This document shows, one piece after another, positions 1 to 10,094 of a DNA stretch of 64,000 nt. The position numbers and the translations under genes are program-made. Position 1 is the stretch's first letter. Every line of letters starts with the position of its first letter. A model generated the notes under the pieces. The model saw only the letters and a program-made list of their open reading frames with translations, had not been told where the DNA came from and made no database searches. Source of the stretch: Ferrimonas sp. YFM (lineage in GTDB: Bacteria > Pseudomonadota > Gammaproteobacteria > Enterobacterales > Shewanellaceae); assembly GCF_030296015.1 (NCBI RefSeq), contig NZ_AP027368.1:682001-746000 (forward strand), read 5' to 3'.

Positions 1-181
1 AACGTGCCCCCCCATCGCCCGAAAGAGGTGCCTAAAAGTTGCCCTCTTTTGTTCAATTACAACCCTAAATAGGGGCGAAAGGCCAGGCACGGCCGCACTT
101 TGTGGTTAGGGACAGTCCCATTAATAGTGAACCGGTAAGAATGACGCCGGGCTTTTTCACTCAGCAAAGAAGAATTCCAAT
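1..181 (+). other. Leader region upstream of the symporter, with possible RNA structure
   Basis: No gene is seen here. A stem AAAGAGG (22-28) / CCTCTTT (43-49) with a 14-base loop and a short T run may be the terminator of a gene left of the window. Further on, CCCTAA (63-68) can pair with TTAGGG (106-111), enclosing GGCC (81-84) / GGCC (91-94) and a competing GGC (74-76) / GCC (82-84) hairpin closed by GAAAG. The pairing is seen directly, but I do not recognise a known riboswitch class, so the regulatory role is open. Confidence 0.3.
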
Positions 182-1636
182 ATGAATATGACAGCAGTCA
201 CCGGGGCCACTGCCCTGGAAGCCGTGAACGACGTTCTGGCTTCGGCAACCGGCGCCGTAAACGGTCTACTGTGGAATCACATCCTGATCTACCTGCTGGT
301 ATTTGCAGGCTTCCTGTTTACCGTACGTCTGGGCTTCATCCAGTTCCGCCGTTTGGGTCATGGCTTCCGCTCTGTGATGCATGGTCGTGAGACCGAACAC
401 GGCATCTCCTCCTTCCAGGTGTTCTGTACCTCCATGGCTGCCCGTGTGGGTACCGGTAACATGGCGGGTATCGCCGTGGCCATCGTCGGTGGTGGTCCTG
501 GTGCCATCTTCTGGATGTGGGTCATTGCCCTGCTTGGCATGTCCACCGCATTCGTCGAGGCCACCCTGGCTCAGCTGTTCAAGGTTGAAGATGATGAAGG
601 CTTCTACCGTGGCGGTCCTGCCTACTACATGGAGAAGGGGCTGGGTCAGCGCTGGATGGGGATCCTGTTCTCCATCTTCCTGATCATCTCCTTCGGATTC
701 GTGTTCAACGCCGTTCAGGCCAACACCATTGCCGGTGCCATCGGTGATGCCTTCGGCATCGACAAACTGATGCTGGGTCTGGTGATGGTCGCCGCAACCG
801 CCTTCATTATTGTCGGTGGTATGAAGAAGGTGGCCCACGCCTCCGAGGTAATTGTGCCCATTATGGCCGTGGTCTACCTGGCGGTTGCCCTGGTGGTGGT
901 GTTCCTGAACCTGGGCAAGGTGCCTGCGGCTCTGGCGCTGATCATCGAGAGTGCCTTTGGCCTGGAGCAGTTTGCCGGCGGCGCATTGGGTGCCCTGATC
1001 ATCGGTGCCAAGCGTGGCCTGTTCTCTAACGAAGCGGGTATGGGTTCTGCGGCCAGTGTGGCGGCCAGTGCCAACCCCAACCCCAAGCACCCGGCTTCCC
1101 AGGGCTTTATCCAGATGACCGGCGTATTCGTGGATACCCTGGTGATCTGTACCGCCTCCGCGGCCATCATCCTGCTCTCCGGTGTTCTGGACAACCCGGG
1201 TGATGCCCAGGGTATTGGCCTGCTGCAGCTGGCTCTGACCAATGAACTGGGTGGCTGGGCAAGCTACTTCGTGGCCTTTGCCATCATCCTGTTCAGCTTC
1301 AGCTCCATCATCGCCAACTACAGCTACGCCGAGAACAACATCATGTTCCTGAACGGCAACACCCACAAAGGCCTGATGCTGTTCCGCATCGCCGTGCTGG
1401 GTATGGTGCTGTTTGGCTCTCTGGCCAAGGTGGCCGTGGTCTGGGATCTGGCCGATGCCTCCATGGGTATGATGGCGCTGGTGAACATTGTGGCGATCCT
1501 GGGCCTCTCCGGTCTGGCGGTGAAGTTGGCCAAGGATTATGTGCAGCAGCTGGATGCGGGTAAGACCCCGAGCTTTGATCCTGCACGCTTCCCTGAGCTC
1601 AAGGGCAAACTGGCCCCGGGCGTCTGGGAGAAGTAA
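182..1636 (+). CDS. Sodium:alanine/glycine symporter (AGCS family)
   Basis: Inner-membrane secondary transporter predicted to take up alanine or glycine with Na+. The 484-residue protein is strongly hydrophobic with about ten membrane segments. It carries the AGCS signature GGGPGAIFWMWVIALLG at residues 103-119 and the conserved ARVGTGNMAGIA stretch just before it. Length is normal for the family. The start MNMTAVTG is preceded only by a weak AAAGAAG purine stretch, and a second ATG two codons on is equally possible. The gene stands alone and ends at a strong hairpin terminator. The AGCS assignment is firm; the exact amino acid and the ion (Na+ rather than H+) are inferred from the family. 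Confidence 0.9.
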   Translation: MNMTAVTGATALEAVNDVLASATGAVNGLLWNHILIYLLVFAGFLFTVRLGFIQFRRLGHGFRSVMHGRETEHGISSFQVFCTSMAARVGTGNMAGIAVAIVGGGPGAIFWMWVIALLGMSTAFVEATLAQLFKVEDDEGFYRGGPAYYMEKGLGQRWMGILFSIFLIISFGFVFNAVQANTIAGAIGDAFGIDKLMLGLVMVAATAFIIVGGMKKVAHASEVIVPIMAVVYLAVALVVVFLNLGKVPAALALIIESAFGLEQFAGGALGALIIGAKRGLFSNEAGMGSAASVAASANPNPKHPASQGFIQMTGVFVDTLVICTASAAIILLSGVLDNPGDAQGIGLLQLALTNELGGWASYFVAFAIILFSFSSIIANYSYAENNIMFLNGNTHKGLMLFRIAVLGMVLFGSLAKVAVVWDLADASMGMMALVNIVAILGLSGLAVKLAKDYVQQLDAGKTPSFDPARFPELKGKLAPGVWEK

Positions 1637-1653
1637 GCCGATTACCCCTATCG

Positions 1654-1682
1654 AAAACCACGCCAGCCGGCGTGGTTTTTTT
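1654..1682 (+). terminator. Rho-independent terminator of the AGCS symporter
   Basis: Perfect 9-bp stem AACCACGCC (1656-1664) / GGCGTGGTT (1669-1677) with loop AGCC, followed by a run of T. It lies 20 bases after the symporter stop codon. Confidence 0.9.
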
Positions 1683-1738
1683 GTTGGGCGCCGGTGCTAT
1701 CATGGCTCCATCACTTTTGAATAAGGATGGAGCCTGCC

Positions 1739-2515
1739 ATGCTGGCCGTTATTTCCCCCGCCAAGAATCTGGATTACGACAACCCCGCCCCCACTGCCGT
1801 CAGCACTCAGCCCCAGTTGCTGGATGAGGCCGCCGAGCTGATTGAGGTGTGCCGTAAGCTGACTCCGGCGGATCTGGCCTCCCTGATGAAGCTCAGTGAC
1901 AAGCTGGCGGGACTGAATGTGGCCAGGTTCCAGGAGTGGAGTGCCCCCTTTACCCCGGAGAATGCCAAGCAGGCACTGTTTGCCTTCAATGGTGATGTCT
2001 ACACCGGCCTGGAGGCGACCAGCCTGAGTGAGCCGGAGCTGGAGTACACCCAGAAGCACCTGAGGATTCTCTCCGGTCTCTACGGTCTGTTGCGTCCTCT
2101 GGACCTGATGCAGGCCTATCGTCTGGAGATGGGCACCAAGCTGGCCAACCCCAGGGGCAAGGACCTGTATGCGTTCTGGGGTAAGTTGATCACCGACCGG
2201 CTTAACCAGGCTCTGGCGGAGCAGCAGACCCAGGTTCTGGTGAACCTGGCCTCAAACGAGTATTTCAAGTCGGTCAAGGTCCGTGAGCTGAACGCCAAGG
2301 TGGTGACCCCGGTCTTCAAGGATCTGAAGAATGGCCAGTACAAGATCATCAGTTTCTACGCCAAGAAGGCGAGAGGGATGATGGCCCGCTTCATGGCCAA
2401 GGAGCAGGTGACTGAGCTGGCCCAGTTGGAGCAGTTTAACTACGGCGGCTACTACTACAGCGCCGAGCACTCTGACGATAAGACCCTGGTGTTCCTGCGG
2501 GACGAGCCAGCTTAA
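1739..2515 (+). CDS. yaaA: Peroxide stress protein YaaA (DUF328/UPF0246)
   Basis: Cytoplasmic protein of the YaaA family, which in E. coli limits intracellular unincorporated iron during peroxide stress. The N-terminus [16 protein letters not shown] matches the family opening (MLxxISPAKxLD), and conserved blocks such as [22 protein letters not shown] and [13 protein letters not shown] follow. I place the start at the ATG at 1739, giving 258 residues, the E. coli length. An in-frame ATG at 1727 would sit inside the ribosome binding site (AAGGATGGAG). It is monocistronic, flanked by terminators on both sides. No OxyR site was recognised upstream. Confidence 0.93.
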   Translation: MLAVISPAKNLDYDNPAPTAVSTQPQLLDEAAELIEVCRKLTPADLASLMKLSDKLAGLNVARFQEWSAPFTPENAKQALFAFNGDVYTGLEATSLSEPELEYTQKHLRILSGLYGLLRPLDLMQAYRLEMGTKLANPRGKDLYAFWGKLITDRLNQALAEQQTQVLVNLASNEYFKSVKVRELNAKVVTPVFKDLKNGQYKIISFYAKKARGMMARFMAKEQVTELAQLEQFNYGGYYYSAEHSDDKTLVFLRDEPA

Positions 2516-2532
2516 CTGACCGGCTGCCCATT

Positions 2533-2563
2533 AAAAAAGGAGGACTCAGGGTCCTCCTTTTTT
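2533..2563 (+). terminator. Terminator between yaaA and the convergent M28 peptidase gene
   Basis: Stem AAAAAAGGAGGAC (2533-2545) / GTCCTCCTTTTTT (2551-2563). The A run on one side and T run on the other let it work in both directions, serving yaaA on plus and the peptidase gene on minus. Confidence 0.9.
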
Positions 2564-2579
2564 GTGTTCGTTTCCCCGC

Positions 2580-3977
2580 TCACTCCTTTGGAAGGGGGAT
2601 GGGGCGCAGAGGCTGTTCGGCGTTGGCCATCAGCCAGGTGTAGAGGGTGTAGACGGTGCTGCTCTGGCGCAGGGCATCCGGATCCACCTTATCCAGGGTG
2701 TCGTCCATGGTGTGGTGGAAGTCGAAATAGTCGGTACCGTCCATGGACAGGCCCGCTACCGGAACCCCTTCGTCCGGCAGGATGGAGACATCCGGGCCAC
2801 CCCAGGTGCGGTTATGACCCCTCTCAACCCCCAGGGAGGCCAGTTGTCGGGCGACCTCATCCATCATCGGCAAGGCGGCCTCATTGACCCTGGAGTCCAG
2901 GCGATAGATGGGACCGGCGCCGAAGTCCGCTTCGGCGGCGATATAGATGCGGTCCAGCGTATCCAGGTGAGCCTTCTTATAGGCCTTGGCGCCGACAAGG
3001 CCAATCTCCTCGGCGGCGAACAGTACCACCCGGATGGTGCGCCTAGGCTTGAGGCCGCGCTCGATGATGTGCCTGGCGGCGGCGGTGACAATGGCGACGC
3101 CGGCGCCGTCATCCAGGGCGCCGGTGCCCTCGTCCCAGGAGTCCAGGTGAGCTCCGATAAGGACCACTTCATTTGGCAGGGTGCTGCCGGTGATCTCGGC
3201 CACCACATTGTAGCTGGTCTGCTCGGTTCGGGTTTCGCTGCCCAGGGTCAGGTTGAGGCGAACCGGCTGCTCCCGTTTGAGCAGGCGCGCCAGTTGGTCT
3301 GCGTCCGGGTTTGACAGGGCGGCGGCGGGGATCTGGGCGATGCCGTCCTGATATCGCATCATACCTGTGTGGGCGAAGCGGTGGCTGTCTGTGCCGACGG
3401 AGCGCAGCAGCATGGCCACGGCGCCCTTCTTGGCGGCTTCCACGGCGCCTTTACCCCGGGCCTTGACCACAGGGCCATAGCCGCGGCCATTTTTGTGTCG
3501 CTCCATCTTATGGTTGATGAAGACAATCTTTCCCTTCACCGAGCTCGCATCGGCTTGTTTCAGGTCTTCAAGGGTGTCAAAGGCCACCACCTGGGCCTCC
3601 ACACCTTCGGCGGGCGTGCCTATGGTGTTACCCAGAGCGCTGACCACCAGGGGCTGAGGGAAGGGAGCGGTAATACTGGCCTTGGCCTCTCCCCTGTGCC
3701 AATGGGGGACTGTGACGGGTTCGGCGTAGACCTTGTCGAACCCCATGGTCTCCAGCTTGGCTTGGGCCCAGGCGACGGCGCGGCGGTCCGCTTCGGTCCC
3801 CGGAAGGCGTGGGCCGACCTCTGTGGTGAGAGATTCCAGCAGATTCCAGGCCTGATTGCTGACCGTGGCGTGTTGGCGCAGCTGTTGGCCCTGGCTCAGG
3901 ACCTCCTGAGTAAAGGGGGCGGCCAGTGTGGTGTGGGCGGCCAGCAGGCCGGCGAGCAGTGTCAGGGGCAGACGCAT
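2580..3977 (-). CDS. Secreted zinc peptidase, M28 family
   Basis: Exported metallo-aminopeptidase/carboxypeptidase-like enzyme of family M28 (PGCP/carboxypeptidase Q type) with two bound zinc ions. The start at 3977 gives MRLPLTLLAGLLAAHTTLAA, a clean signal peptide, with AAGGA just upstream; 465 residues. A PA-type insert lies around 125-250. Zinc ligands typical of M28 are visible: His277 and Asp289/290 in GAHLDSWDEGTGALDDGAG, the catalytic Glu pair 323-324 in FAAEEIG, Asp351, and His421/422 near the C-terminus. The gene lies downstream of rpsT on the same strand but beyond the rpsT terminator, so it is probably separately expressed. Family assignment is firm; the substrate is unknown. Confidence 0.88.
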   Translation of the reverse strand: MRLPLTLLAGLLAAHTTLAAPFTQEVLSQGQQLRQHATVSNQAWNLLESLTTEVGPRLPGTEADRRAVAWAQAKLETMGFDKVYAEPVTVPHWHRGEAKASITAPFPQPLVVSALGNTIGTPAEGVEAQVVAFDTLEDLKQADASSVKGKIVFINHKMERHKNGRGYGPVVKARGKGAVEAAKKGAVAMLLRSVGTDSHRFAHTGMMRYQDGIAQIPAAALSNPDADQLARLLKREQPVRLNLTLGSETRTEQTSYNVVAEITGSTLPNEVVLIGAHLDSWDEGTGALDDGAGVAIVTAAARHIIERGLKPRRTIRVVLFAAEEIGLVGAKAYKKAHLDTLDRIYIAAEADFGAGPIYRLDSRVNEAALPMMDEVARQLASLGVERGHNRTWGGPDVSILPDEGVPVAGLSMDGTDYFDFHHTMDDTLDKVDPDALRQSSTVYTLYTWLMANAEQPLRPIPLPKE

Positions 3978-4079
3978 GGGGGTCCTTCTGGTTGTGATTT
4001 TTCCTTGGCCGGGCAATGTAGCAGATTCGGATGGGGCCAGGCAAAGAACCAAAAGGGCGGGGTGCTGAATTTCAGGCAT

Positions 4080-4107
4080 AAAAAAAACCGGCCTAGGCCG
4101 GTTTTTT
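4080..4107 (-). terminator. Terminator of rpsT
   Basis: Palindrome CCGGCCTAGGCCGG (4088-4101) flanked by A and T runs, 20 bases beyond the rpsT stop codon on the minus strand. Confidence 0.88.
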
Positions 4108-4127
4108 ATCGTCACGAAATCAGAAGC

Positions 4128-4388
4128 TTACAGAGCTTTGATCTGAGCGTTCAGACGGCTCTTGTGACGGGCAGCCTTATTCTTGTGAATCAGGCCTTTG
4201 GTCGCCATGCGATCCAGGATCGGCGCGGCGGCGTTGAAAGCTTCGGTAGCAGCAGCTTTGTCGCCAGAGGCGATAGCAGCTACGGTTTTCTTCAGATAGG
4301 TGCGCAACATGGAGCGGCGGCTAGCATTGTGCTGGCGACGCTTCTCAGACTGAATTGCACGCTTCTTAGCAGACTTGATGTTAGCCAA
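4128..4388 (-). CDS. rpsT: 30S ribosomal protein S20
   Basis: Primary 16S-binding protein of the small subunit. The 86-residue basic product starts [17 protein letters not shown] after the initiator and ends in the usual [13 protein letters not shown]. Start choice: two in-frame TTG codons lie at 4394 and 4388. Only the second is correctly spaced (7 bases) from the AGGAG at 4396-4400 and gives the normal S20 N-terminus. A UUG start is also used in E. coli rpsT, where it takes part in autogenous translational control, so the same control is likely here. It is divergent from murJ, as in E. coli. On the minus strand a TAGAAT element (4551-4556) followed by GC-rich bases is a possible -10. Confidence 0.95.
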   Translation of the reverse strand: MANIKSAKKRAIQSEKRRQHNASRRSMLRTYLKKTVAAIASGDKAAATEAFNAAAPILDRMATKGLIHKNKAARHKSRLNAQIKAL

Positions 4389-4651
4389 GGTCAAACTCCT
4401 AAAAGACGGTGCTGTCGTATTCTCAAAGGCCGTGGAAAATACCGCTTTTATGGGGCAATGTCAATCACGCCGCGCAAATTAGCGACACCAAGTTCGGAGA
4501 AACTCCTAACTTTGGCATTCTTCGGGCCAACTAGTTTAAGATGGGGCGCAATTCTAGCAGCATTTTTTGCCGGGCGACAGGGGCAGTGAGGGATATTTCT
4601 CACCCTGGCCTCTTTGTGGCGCTCCGGCAGTGAAAAGTAGAGCAATTTCCT

Positions 4652-6208
4652 TTGAGTAAACAGTTGATGCGCTCCGGGGCCGTGGTGAGTGCCATGACCC
4701 TGATCTCCCGTGTTCTGGGATTGGTTAGGGATGTGGTGGTGGCCAACCTGATGGGGGCGGGCGCCGCGGCGGATGTATTTTTCCTGGCCAACAAGATTCC
4801 CAACTTCCTTCGGCGGTTATTTGCCGAGGGCGCCTTTGCCCAGGCCTTTGTGCCGGTATTGACCGAATATAAGCAGAAGGGCAGTGACGAGGAGGTTCGT
4901 CACCTGATTGCCAAGGTGAGCGGCACCCTGGGCACCCTGGTGACCATTGTCACCCTGGTGGGGGTAGTGGCTTCGCCGGTATTGGCGGCGCTGTTTGGCA
5001 CCGGCTGGTTTGTGGCCTGGCTCAACGACGAGCCGGCGGGGGCCAAGTTTGAGCTGGCCAGCCTGATGCTGAAGATCACCTTCCCTTACCTGTGGTTCAT
5101 CACCTTTACTGCGTTGTCCGGGGCGATCCTCAATACCCTGGGGCGTTTTGCCGTCGCCGCCTTTACCCCGGTGTTTTTGAATGTTGCCATCATCGGCTGT
5201 GCGCTGTGGCTGGCCCCTCAACTGGCCCGACCCGAGCTGGCCCTGGCCTGGGGGGTATTCCTGGGAGGCCTGATTCAGTTCCTGTTCCAGATCCCCTTCC
5301 TTATCAAGGCCAAGGTACTGGTAAAACCAAGCTGGGGCTGGAATGACGATGGGGTTAAGCGGATTCGCACCCTGATGCTGCCGGCGATGTTCGGGGTGTC
5401 GGTCAGTCAGATAAACCTGCTGTTTGACACCTTTATTGCCAGCTTCCTGATGACCGGCTCCATCAGTTGGCTCTACTACTCGGACCGTTTGCTGGAGTTT
5501 CCCCTTGGGTTGTTTGGCATCGCCATCGCCACGGTGATTTTGCCGGCACTCTCCCGTAAGCATGTGGATGACAATGGGGGGGAGTTTGCCTCCACCATGG
5601 ACTGGGGAGTGCGCTCAGTGGTGGTGCTGGGGGTGCCCGCCGCGGCAGGGTTGATCGCCCTGGCCCAGCCGATGCTGATGGTGCTCTTTATGCGAGGCCA
5701 GTTCTCCGTGGCAGACAGCCAGATGGCCTCCTACAGCCTGATGGCCTATGGCAGCGGCCTGCTCAGCTTCATGCTGGTGAAGGTGCTGGCGCCGGGCTAC
5801 TACTCGCGACAGGATACCAAGACGCCGGTGCGCTATGGCATCATCGCCATGGTCAGCAACATGGTATTCAACGTGATGCTGGCGATCCCCTTCGGTTACG
5901 TGGGACTGGCCATGGCCACTGCCGCGTCCGCCACCCTCAATGCAGGGCTGCTCTATCTTGGTCTGCGCCGTCAGGGAGTCTACCGCCTGAGCGGCGAAAC
6001 CCTGGGTTTTGTGGCCAAGGTGCTCCTTGCTGCCCTGGTGATGGCGGTGACTCTGCTGCAGTTTTCCCCCGGGGAGAGTGAGTGGGTCGCCATGACCTTT
6101 ATGGCGCGTTGCCTGACTCTGGCGGCGCTGATTGGCGCAGGTGGGGCACTCTATTTGGTGATCCTGATGGTGACCGGGATCCGGCCTCGTCATCTGCGTG
6201 CAGCCTGA
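4652..6208 (+). CDS. murJ: Lipid II flippase MurJ
   Basis: Inner-membrane MOP/MVF-superfamily flippase that moves lipid II across the membrane for peptidoglycan synthesis. The 518-residue protein has about 14 membrane segments, an N-terminal SRVLGLVRDVVVANLMGAG block and the family motif RRLFAEGAFAQAFVPVL near residues 53-70. The start is uncertain. A TTG at 4652 gives MSKQLMRSG, which aligns with family N-termini, while an ATG at 4667 would cost five residues; neither has a strong Shine-Dalgarno sequence. It is followed 69 bases on by ribF in the conserved rpsT/murJ/ribF/ileS neighbourhood. Confidence 0.93.
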   Translation: MSKQLMRSGAVVSAMTLISRVLGLVRDVVVANLMGAGAAADVFFLANKIPNFLRRLFAEGAFAQAFVPVLTEYKQKGSDEEVRHLIAKVSGTLGTLVTIVTLVGVVASPVLAALFGTGWFVAWLNDEPAGAKFELASLMLKITFPYLWFITFTALSGAILNTLGRFAVAAFTPVFLNVAIIGCALWLAPQLARPELALAWGVFLGGLIQFLFQIPFLIKAKVLVKPSWGWNDDGVKRIRTLMLPAMFGVSVSQINLLFDTFIASFLMTGSISWLYYSDRLLEFPLGLFGIAIATVILPALSRKHVDDNGGEFASTMDWGVRSVVVLGVPAAAGLIALAQPMLMVLFMRGQFSVADSQMASYSLMAYGSGLLSFMLVKVLAPGYYSRQDTKTPVRYGIIAMVSNMVFNVMLAIPFGYVGLAMATAASATLNAGLLYLGLRRQGVYRLSGETLGFVAKVLLAALVMAVTLLQFSPGESEWVAMTFMARCLTLAALIGAGGALYLVILMVTGIRPRHLRAA

Positions 6209-6277
6209 GTGCTGATTCCGGCGCCACTCTGAGGTATAATCCGGCGATTTTCGACAGTAAAAAGCCCTGGCAATACG

Positions 6278-7207
6278 ATGGAGCTGATCCGAGGTATACA
6301 TAATCTGCGTCCCCGCCACCGGGGGTGCGTTCTGACCATAGGTAACTTCGACGGGGTCCATCGTGGCCACGCCGAGGTGATTAACTCCTTGGTCGAAAAG
6401 GGCAAAGAGCTGAACTTGCCCACCACGGTGATGCTGTTTGAGCCCCAGCCTCAGGAGCATTTTGCCGGGGATCGCGCGCCGGCACGCCTGAACCTGCTGC
6501 GGGATAAACTGCGGCGGTTGACGGAGCTTGGGGTGGACCGGGTGCTGTGCATCAGCTTCAACCACAGGTTTGCCGAGCTGACCAGTGAACAGTTTATTGA
6601 GCAACTGTTGGTGGATAAGCTGGACGTTCGCTACCTGGTGGTGGGGGACGATTTCTGTTTCGGAAAGGGGCGCAAGGGGAATTTCCAGGCCCTTGAGCAG
6701 GCTGGCGCGCAACATGGCTTCCAGGTGGTGCCGACCGACAGCTTTATGGTGGCTCAGCAGCGGGTGAGCTCGACCCTGATACGCCTGGCCCTGGCGCACG
6801 GAGATCTGGACCGGGCCCATGGCATGCTGGGTTATCACTATCAGATAACCGGCCGGGTGGCTCATGGCCGCAAGCTGGGTAGGACCCTGGGCTTTCCCAC
6901 CGCCAACATCCTGATGAAGCGTCGGGTGGTGCCCGTAAACGGGGTGTTTGCGGTGCGGGTCTATGATGAGCGTGACCGTTGCTATGAGGGGGTGGCCAAT
7001 GTGGGCCACAGACCGACGGTGTCGGGAACACGTTGTCAGCTGGAGGTGCACCTGTTCGAGTTCGACGGTGACCTCTATGGAGAACATTTGCGGGTGGCTC
7101 TGGTGAGCCACCTGAGAAAGGAGCAGGCCTTCGATTCTCTCGAGGCTCTGCAATCACAGATTATCAAGGATGCTCAGCAGGCCAAGACCCTGCTTGCTGC
7201 GTCTTAA
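6278..7207 (+). CDS. ribF: Bifunctional riboflavin kinase / FAD synthetase
   Basis: Converts riboflavin to FMN and then FAD. The N-terminal FMN adenylyltransferase domain carries the nucleotidyltransferase motif GNFDGVHRGH at residues 22-31 and RVSSTLIR further on. The C-terminal kinase domain (about 185-305) carries GRTLGFPTANI and the NGVFAVRV strand. The 309 residues match the usual length (E. coli about 313). It is the first gene of ribF-ileS-lspA-fkpB-ispH, with 60 bases to ileS. Confidence 0.95.
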   Translation: MELIRGIHNLRPRHRGCVLTIGNFDGVHRGHAEVINSLVEKGKELNLPTTVMLFEPQPQEHFAGDRAPARLNLLRDKLRRLTELGVDRVLCISFNHRFAELTSEQFIEQLLVDKLDVRYLVVGDDFCFGKGRKGNFQALEQAGAQHGFQVVPTDSFMVAQQRVSSTLIRLALAHGDLDRAHGMLGYHYQITGRVAHGRKLGRTLGFPTANILMKRRVVPVNGVFAVRVYDERDRCYEGVANVGHRPTVSGTRCQLEVHLFEFDGDLYGEHLRVALVSHLRKEQAFDSLEALQSQIIKDAQQAKTLLAAS

Positions 7208-7267
7208 ACTGCTTTATAACAGGGGCATTAAATACTTGGTGTTACCTGAACTATGGTGAAAGGATCG

Positions 7268-10084
7268 ATGAGCGACTACAAATCAACGCTAAACCTGCCG
7301 GAAACTGAGTTCCCCATGCGTGGCAACCTGGCCAAGCGGGAACCTGAGATGCTGAAACGCTGGGACGAGAAAGAGCTGTACAAAGCGATTCGTGCCAGCC
7401 GTCAGGGTGCGAAGCCATTCATTCTACATGATGGCCCTCCATATGCGAATGGCGACATTCATATCGGTCACTCTGTTAACAAGATCCTGAAAGACATCAT
7501 TATTAAGTCCAAGACCCTGGCCGGCTTCGATGCCCCCTATGTGCCGGGTTGGGACTGTCACGGTCTGCCTATCGAACTGAAGGTCGAGGGCAAGGTGGGT
7601 AAGCCTGGCCAGAAGATCTCTGCCGCTGAGTTCCGTCAGAAGTGCCGCGAGTACGCCCACAAGCAGGTGGAGGGTCAGAAAGCTGACTTCATCCGTCTGG
7701 GTGTGCTGGGAGAGTGGGACAAGCCCTACCTAACCATGGATTACGGCACCGAGGCGGAGATCATTCGCTCCCTGGCCAAGATCATCGACAATGGTCACCT
7801 GCACAAGGGCGCCAAGCCGGTTCACTGGTGCACCGACTGTGGCTCTGCCCTGGCCGAGGCCGAGGTGGAGTATGAGGATAAGACCTCGCCCTCCATCGAT
7901 GTGCGTTTCAGCGCCGTGGACGCCAAGCTGGTGGAAGACAAGTTTGACTGTGCCGAAGGCCACACCGGCCAAGGCCCTGTCTCCGTGGTGATCTGGACCA
8001 CCACCCCCTGGACCCTGCCTGCCAACCGCGCCGTGTGTCTGCACGCCGATCTGCAGTACGCCCTGGTTCAGGTTGAGGGTGACAACCCCGAGCGCCTGAT
8101 CCTGGCTGCGGATCTGGTTAAGGATGTGATGGACCGTGCCGGCATCGAACACTTCCACAACCTGGGCTACTGTAAGGGCCAGGATCTGGAGATGCAGCAG
8201 TTCAACCACCCCTTCTACGAGATGACCGTACCGGCCATCCTGGGCGATCACGTGACCACAGAGTCCGGTACCGGCGTGGTGCACACCGCCCCCGGCCATG
8301 GTCAGGAGGATTTCGCGGTGGGTCTGAAGTACAACCTGGAGGTGGCCAACCCTGTGGGCAACAACGGTGTCTACCTGCCTGACACCCCCCTGTTTGCCGG
8401 TCAGCACGTCTTCAAGGCCAATAATGCCGTGGTGGACGTGCTGAAGGAGAAGGGTGCCCTGCTGCATCACGAGTCCTTCCGTCACTCCTACCCGCACTGC
8501 TGGCGTCACAAGACCCCCATCATCTTCCGTGCCACTCCCCAGTGGTTCATCTCCATGGATCAGGCCAAGCTGCGTGAGCGCTCCCTGGAGGAGATCAAGG
8601 GCGTGCAGTGGATCCCCGACTGGGGCCAGAGCCGCATCGAGGGCATGGTTGCCGGTCGTCCCGACTGGTGTATCTCCCGTCAGCGCACCTGGGGTGTGCC
8701 TATCGCCCTGTTCGTCCACAAAGAGACTCAGGCGCTGCATCCCAACTCTGTTGCCCTGATGAACATGGTGGCGGACCGGGTTGCCGATGCCGGCATCCAG
8801 GCCTGGTGGGATCTGGACGTTGCCGAGCTGCTGGGTGAGGAAGCGGATCAGTACGACAAGGTGATGGACACCCTGGACGTATGGTTTGATTCCGGCTCCA
8901 CCCACGCCTCCGTGGTGGATGCCCGTGACGAGTTTGGTGGTGCCGAGGTAGACCTCTACCTGGAAGGTTCCGACCAACACCGCGGCTGGTTCATGTCCTC
9001 CCTGATGACCGGTGTGGCCATCAAGGACAAGGCCCCCTACAAACAGGTGCTGACCCACGGCTTCACCGTGGATGGCAAGGGCCGCAAGATGTCCAAGTCC
9101 ATCGGTAACGTCATCAGCCCTCAGCAGGTGGTAAACAAGCTGGGTGCCGACATTCTGCGCCTGTGGGTGGCTTCCACCGACTACACCGGTGAGATGACTG
9201 TCTCCGATGAGATTCTCAAGCGCAGCGCCGACGCTTACCGCCGTATCCGTAACACCGCCCGCTTCCTGCTGGCCAACATCAATGGCTTCGAGCCGAGCCA
9301 GCACATGGTGGCCCCGGCCGAGATGGTGGAGCTGGACCGCTGGATGGTGGCCCGTGCCTACGATCTGCAAAAAGAGCTGGTTGAGGCCTACGACAGCTAC
9401 AACCTTCTGCAGGTAACCCAGAAGCTGATGCACTTCTGCTCCATCGAGCTGGGCAGCTTCTACCTGGATATCATCAAGGACCGCCAGTACACCGCCAAGG
9501 CGGACAGCCATGCACGCCGCTCCTGCCAGAGCGCCATGTACCTGATTCTGGAAGCCATGGTTCGCTGGATGGCGCCGGTAATGAGCTTTACCGCCGACGA
9601 GATCTGGCAGCTCCTGCCTGGTGAGCGCGATCAGTTTGTCTTTACCCAGACCTGGTACGACGGTTTGAGCCGCGAAGAGGGCTCCCTGAGCGATGACCAG
9701 TGGCAGCAGCTGCTGGAGGTGCGCAGTGTGGTTCGCAAGGCGCTGGAAGAGGCCAAGTCCGACGGCATCAACAACCCGCTGGACGCCAGTGTGACCCTGT
9801 ATGCCGACGACAGCCTGACTCCGTTGCTGGCCAGCCTGGGTGATGAGCTGCGTTTCGTGCTGATCACCAGTGATGTTAAGCTGGCGCCACTGGCTGACGC
9901 CGGTGAGCTGGCTGAGACCGCCCTGGCCGGCATCAAGGTAGGCGTGACCCTGTCTGAGGCCGCCAAGTGTGAGCGCTGTTGGCACCACCGCGAAGACGTG
10001 GGCAGCCACGGTGAGCACCCAAGCCTGTGCGGCCGCTGTGTCACCAACGTTGACGGTGACGGAGAGCAGCGTCAGTTTGCCTAA
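7268..10084 (+). CDS. ileS: Isoleucyl-tRNA synthetase
   Basis: Class I aminoacyl-tRNA synthetase charging tRNA-Ile. The start at 7268 ([19 protein letters not shown]) is chosen over an ATG at 7253 because it follows AAAGGA and gives 938 residues, the E. coli length. The HIGH signature is at 65-68 ([10 protein letters not shown]) and KMSKS at 607-611. The CP1 editing domain lies between them, and the C-terminus has the zinc site [10 protein letters not shown]...CGRC. lspA starts 11 bases after the stop, the conserved ileS-lspA arrangement. Confidence 0.97.
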   Translation: MSDYKSTLNLPETEFPMRGNLAKREPEMLKRWDEKELYKAIRASRQGAKPFILHDGPPYANGDIHIGHSVNKILKDIIIKSKTLAGFDAPYVPGWDCHGLPIELKVEGKVGKPGQKISAAEFRQKCREYAHKQVEGQKADFIRLGVLGEWDKPYLTMDYGTEAEIIRSLAKIIDNGHLHKGAKPVHWCTDCGSALAEAEVEYEDKTSPSIDVRFSAVDAKLVEDKFDCAEGHTGQGPVSVVIWTTTPWTLPANRAVCLHADLQYALVQVEGDNPERLILAADLVKDVMDRAGIEHFHNLGYCKGQDLEMQQFNHPFYEMTVPAILGDHVTTESGTGVVHTAPGHGQEDFAVGLKYNLEVANPVGNNGVYLPDTPLFAGQHVFKANNAVVDVLKEKGALLHHESFRHSYPHCWRHKTPIIFRATPQWFISMDQAKLRERSLEEIKGVQWIPDWGQSRIEGMVAGRPDWCISRQRTWGVPIALFVHKETQALHPNSVALMNMVADRVADAGIQAWWDLDVAELLGEEADQYDKVMDTLDVWFDSGSTHASVVDARDEFGGAEVDLYLEGSDQHRGWFMSSLMTGVAIKDKAPYKQVLTHGFTVDGKGRKMSKSIGNVISPQQVVNKLGADILRLWVASTDYTGEMTVSDEILKRSADAYRRIRNTARFLLANINGFEPSQHMVAPAEMVELDRWMVARAYDLQKELVEAYDSYNLLQVTQKLMHFCSIELGSFYLDIIKDRQYTAKADSHARRSCQSAMYLILEAMVRWMAPVMSFTADEIWQLLPGERDQFVFTQTWYDGLSREEGSLSDDQWQQLLEVRSVVRKALEEAKSDGINNPLDASVTLYADDSLTPLLASLGDELRFVLITSDVKLAPLADAGELAETALAGIKVGVTLSEAAKCERCWHHREDVGSHGEHPSLCGRCVTNVDGDGEQRQFA

Positions 10085-10094
10085 CGGAGTGACA

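Noticed and set aside
1-181. Glycine or c-di-GMP riboswitch
   Set aside because: Some GGC-GAAAG-GCC-like features are present, but the conserved core bases of either class could not be matched.
2562-3314. Plus-strand frames across the M28 peptidase gene
   Set aside because: The minus-strand peptidase has a signal peptide, RBS and zinc ligands; the plus frames have none.
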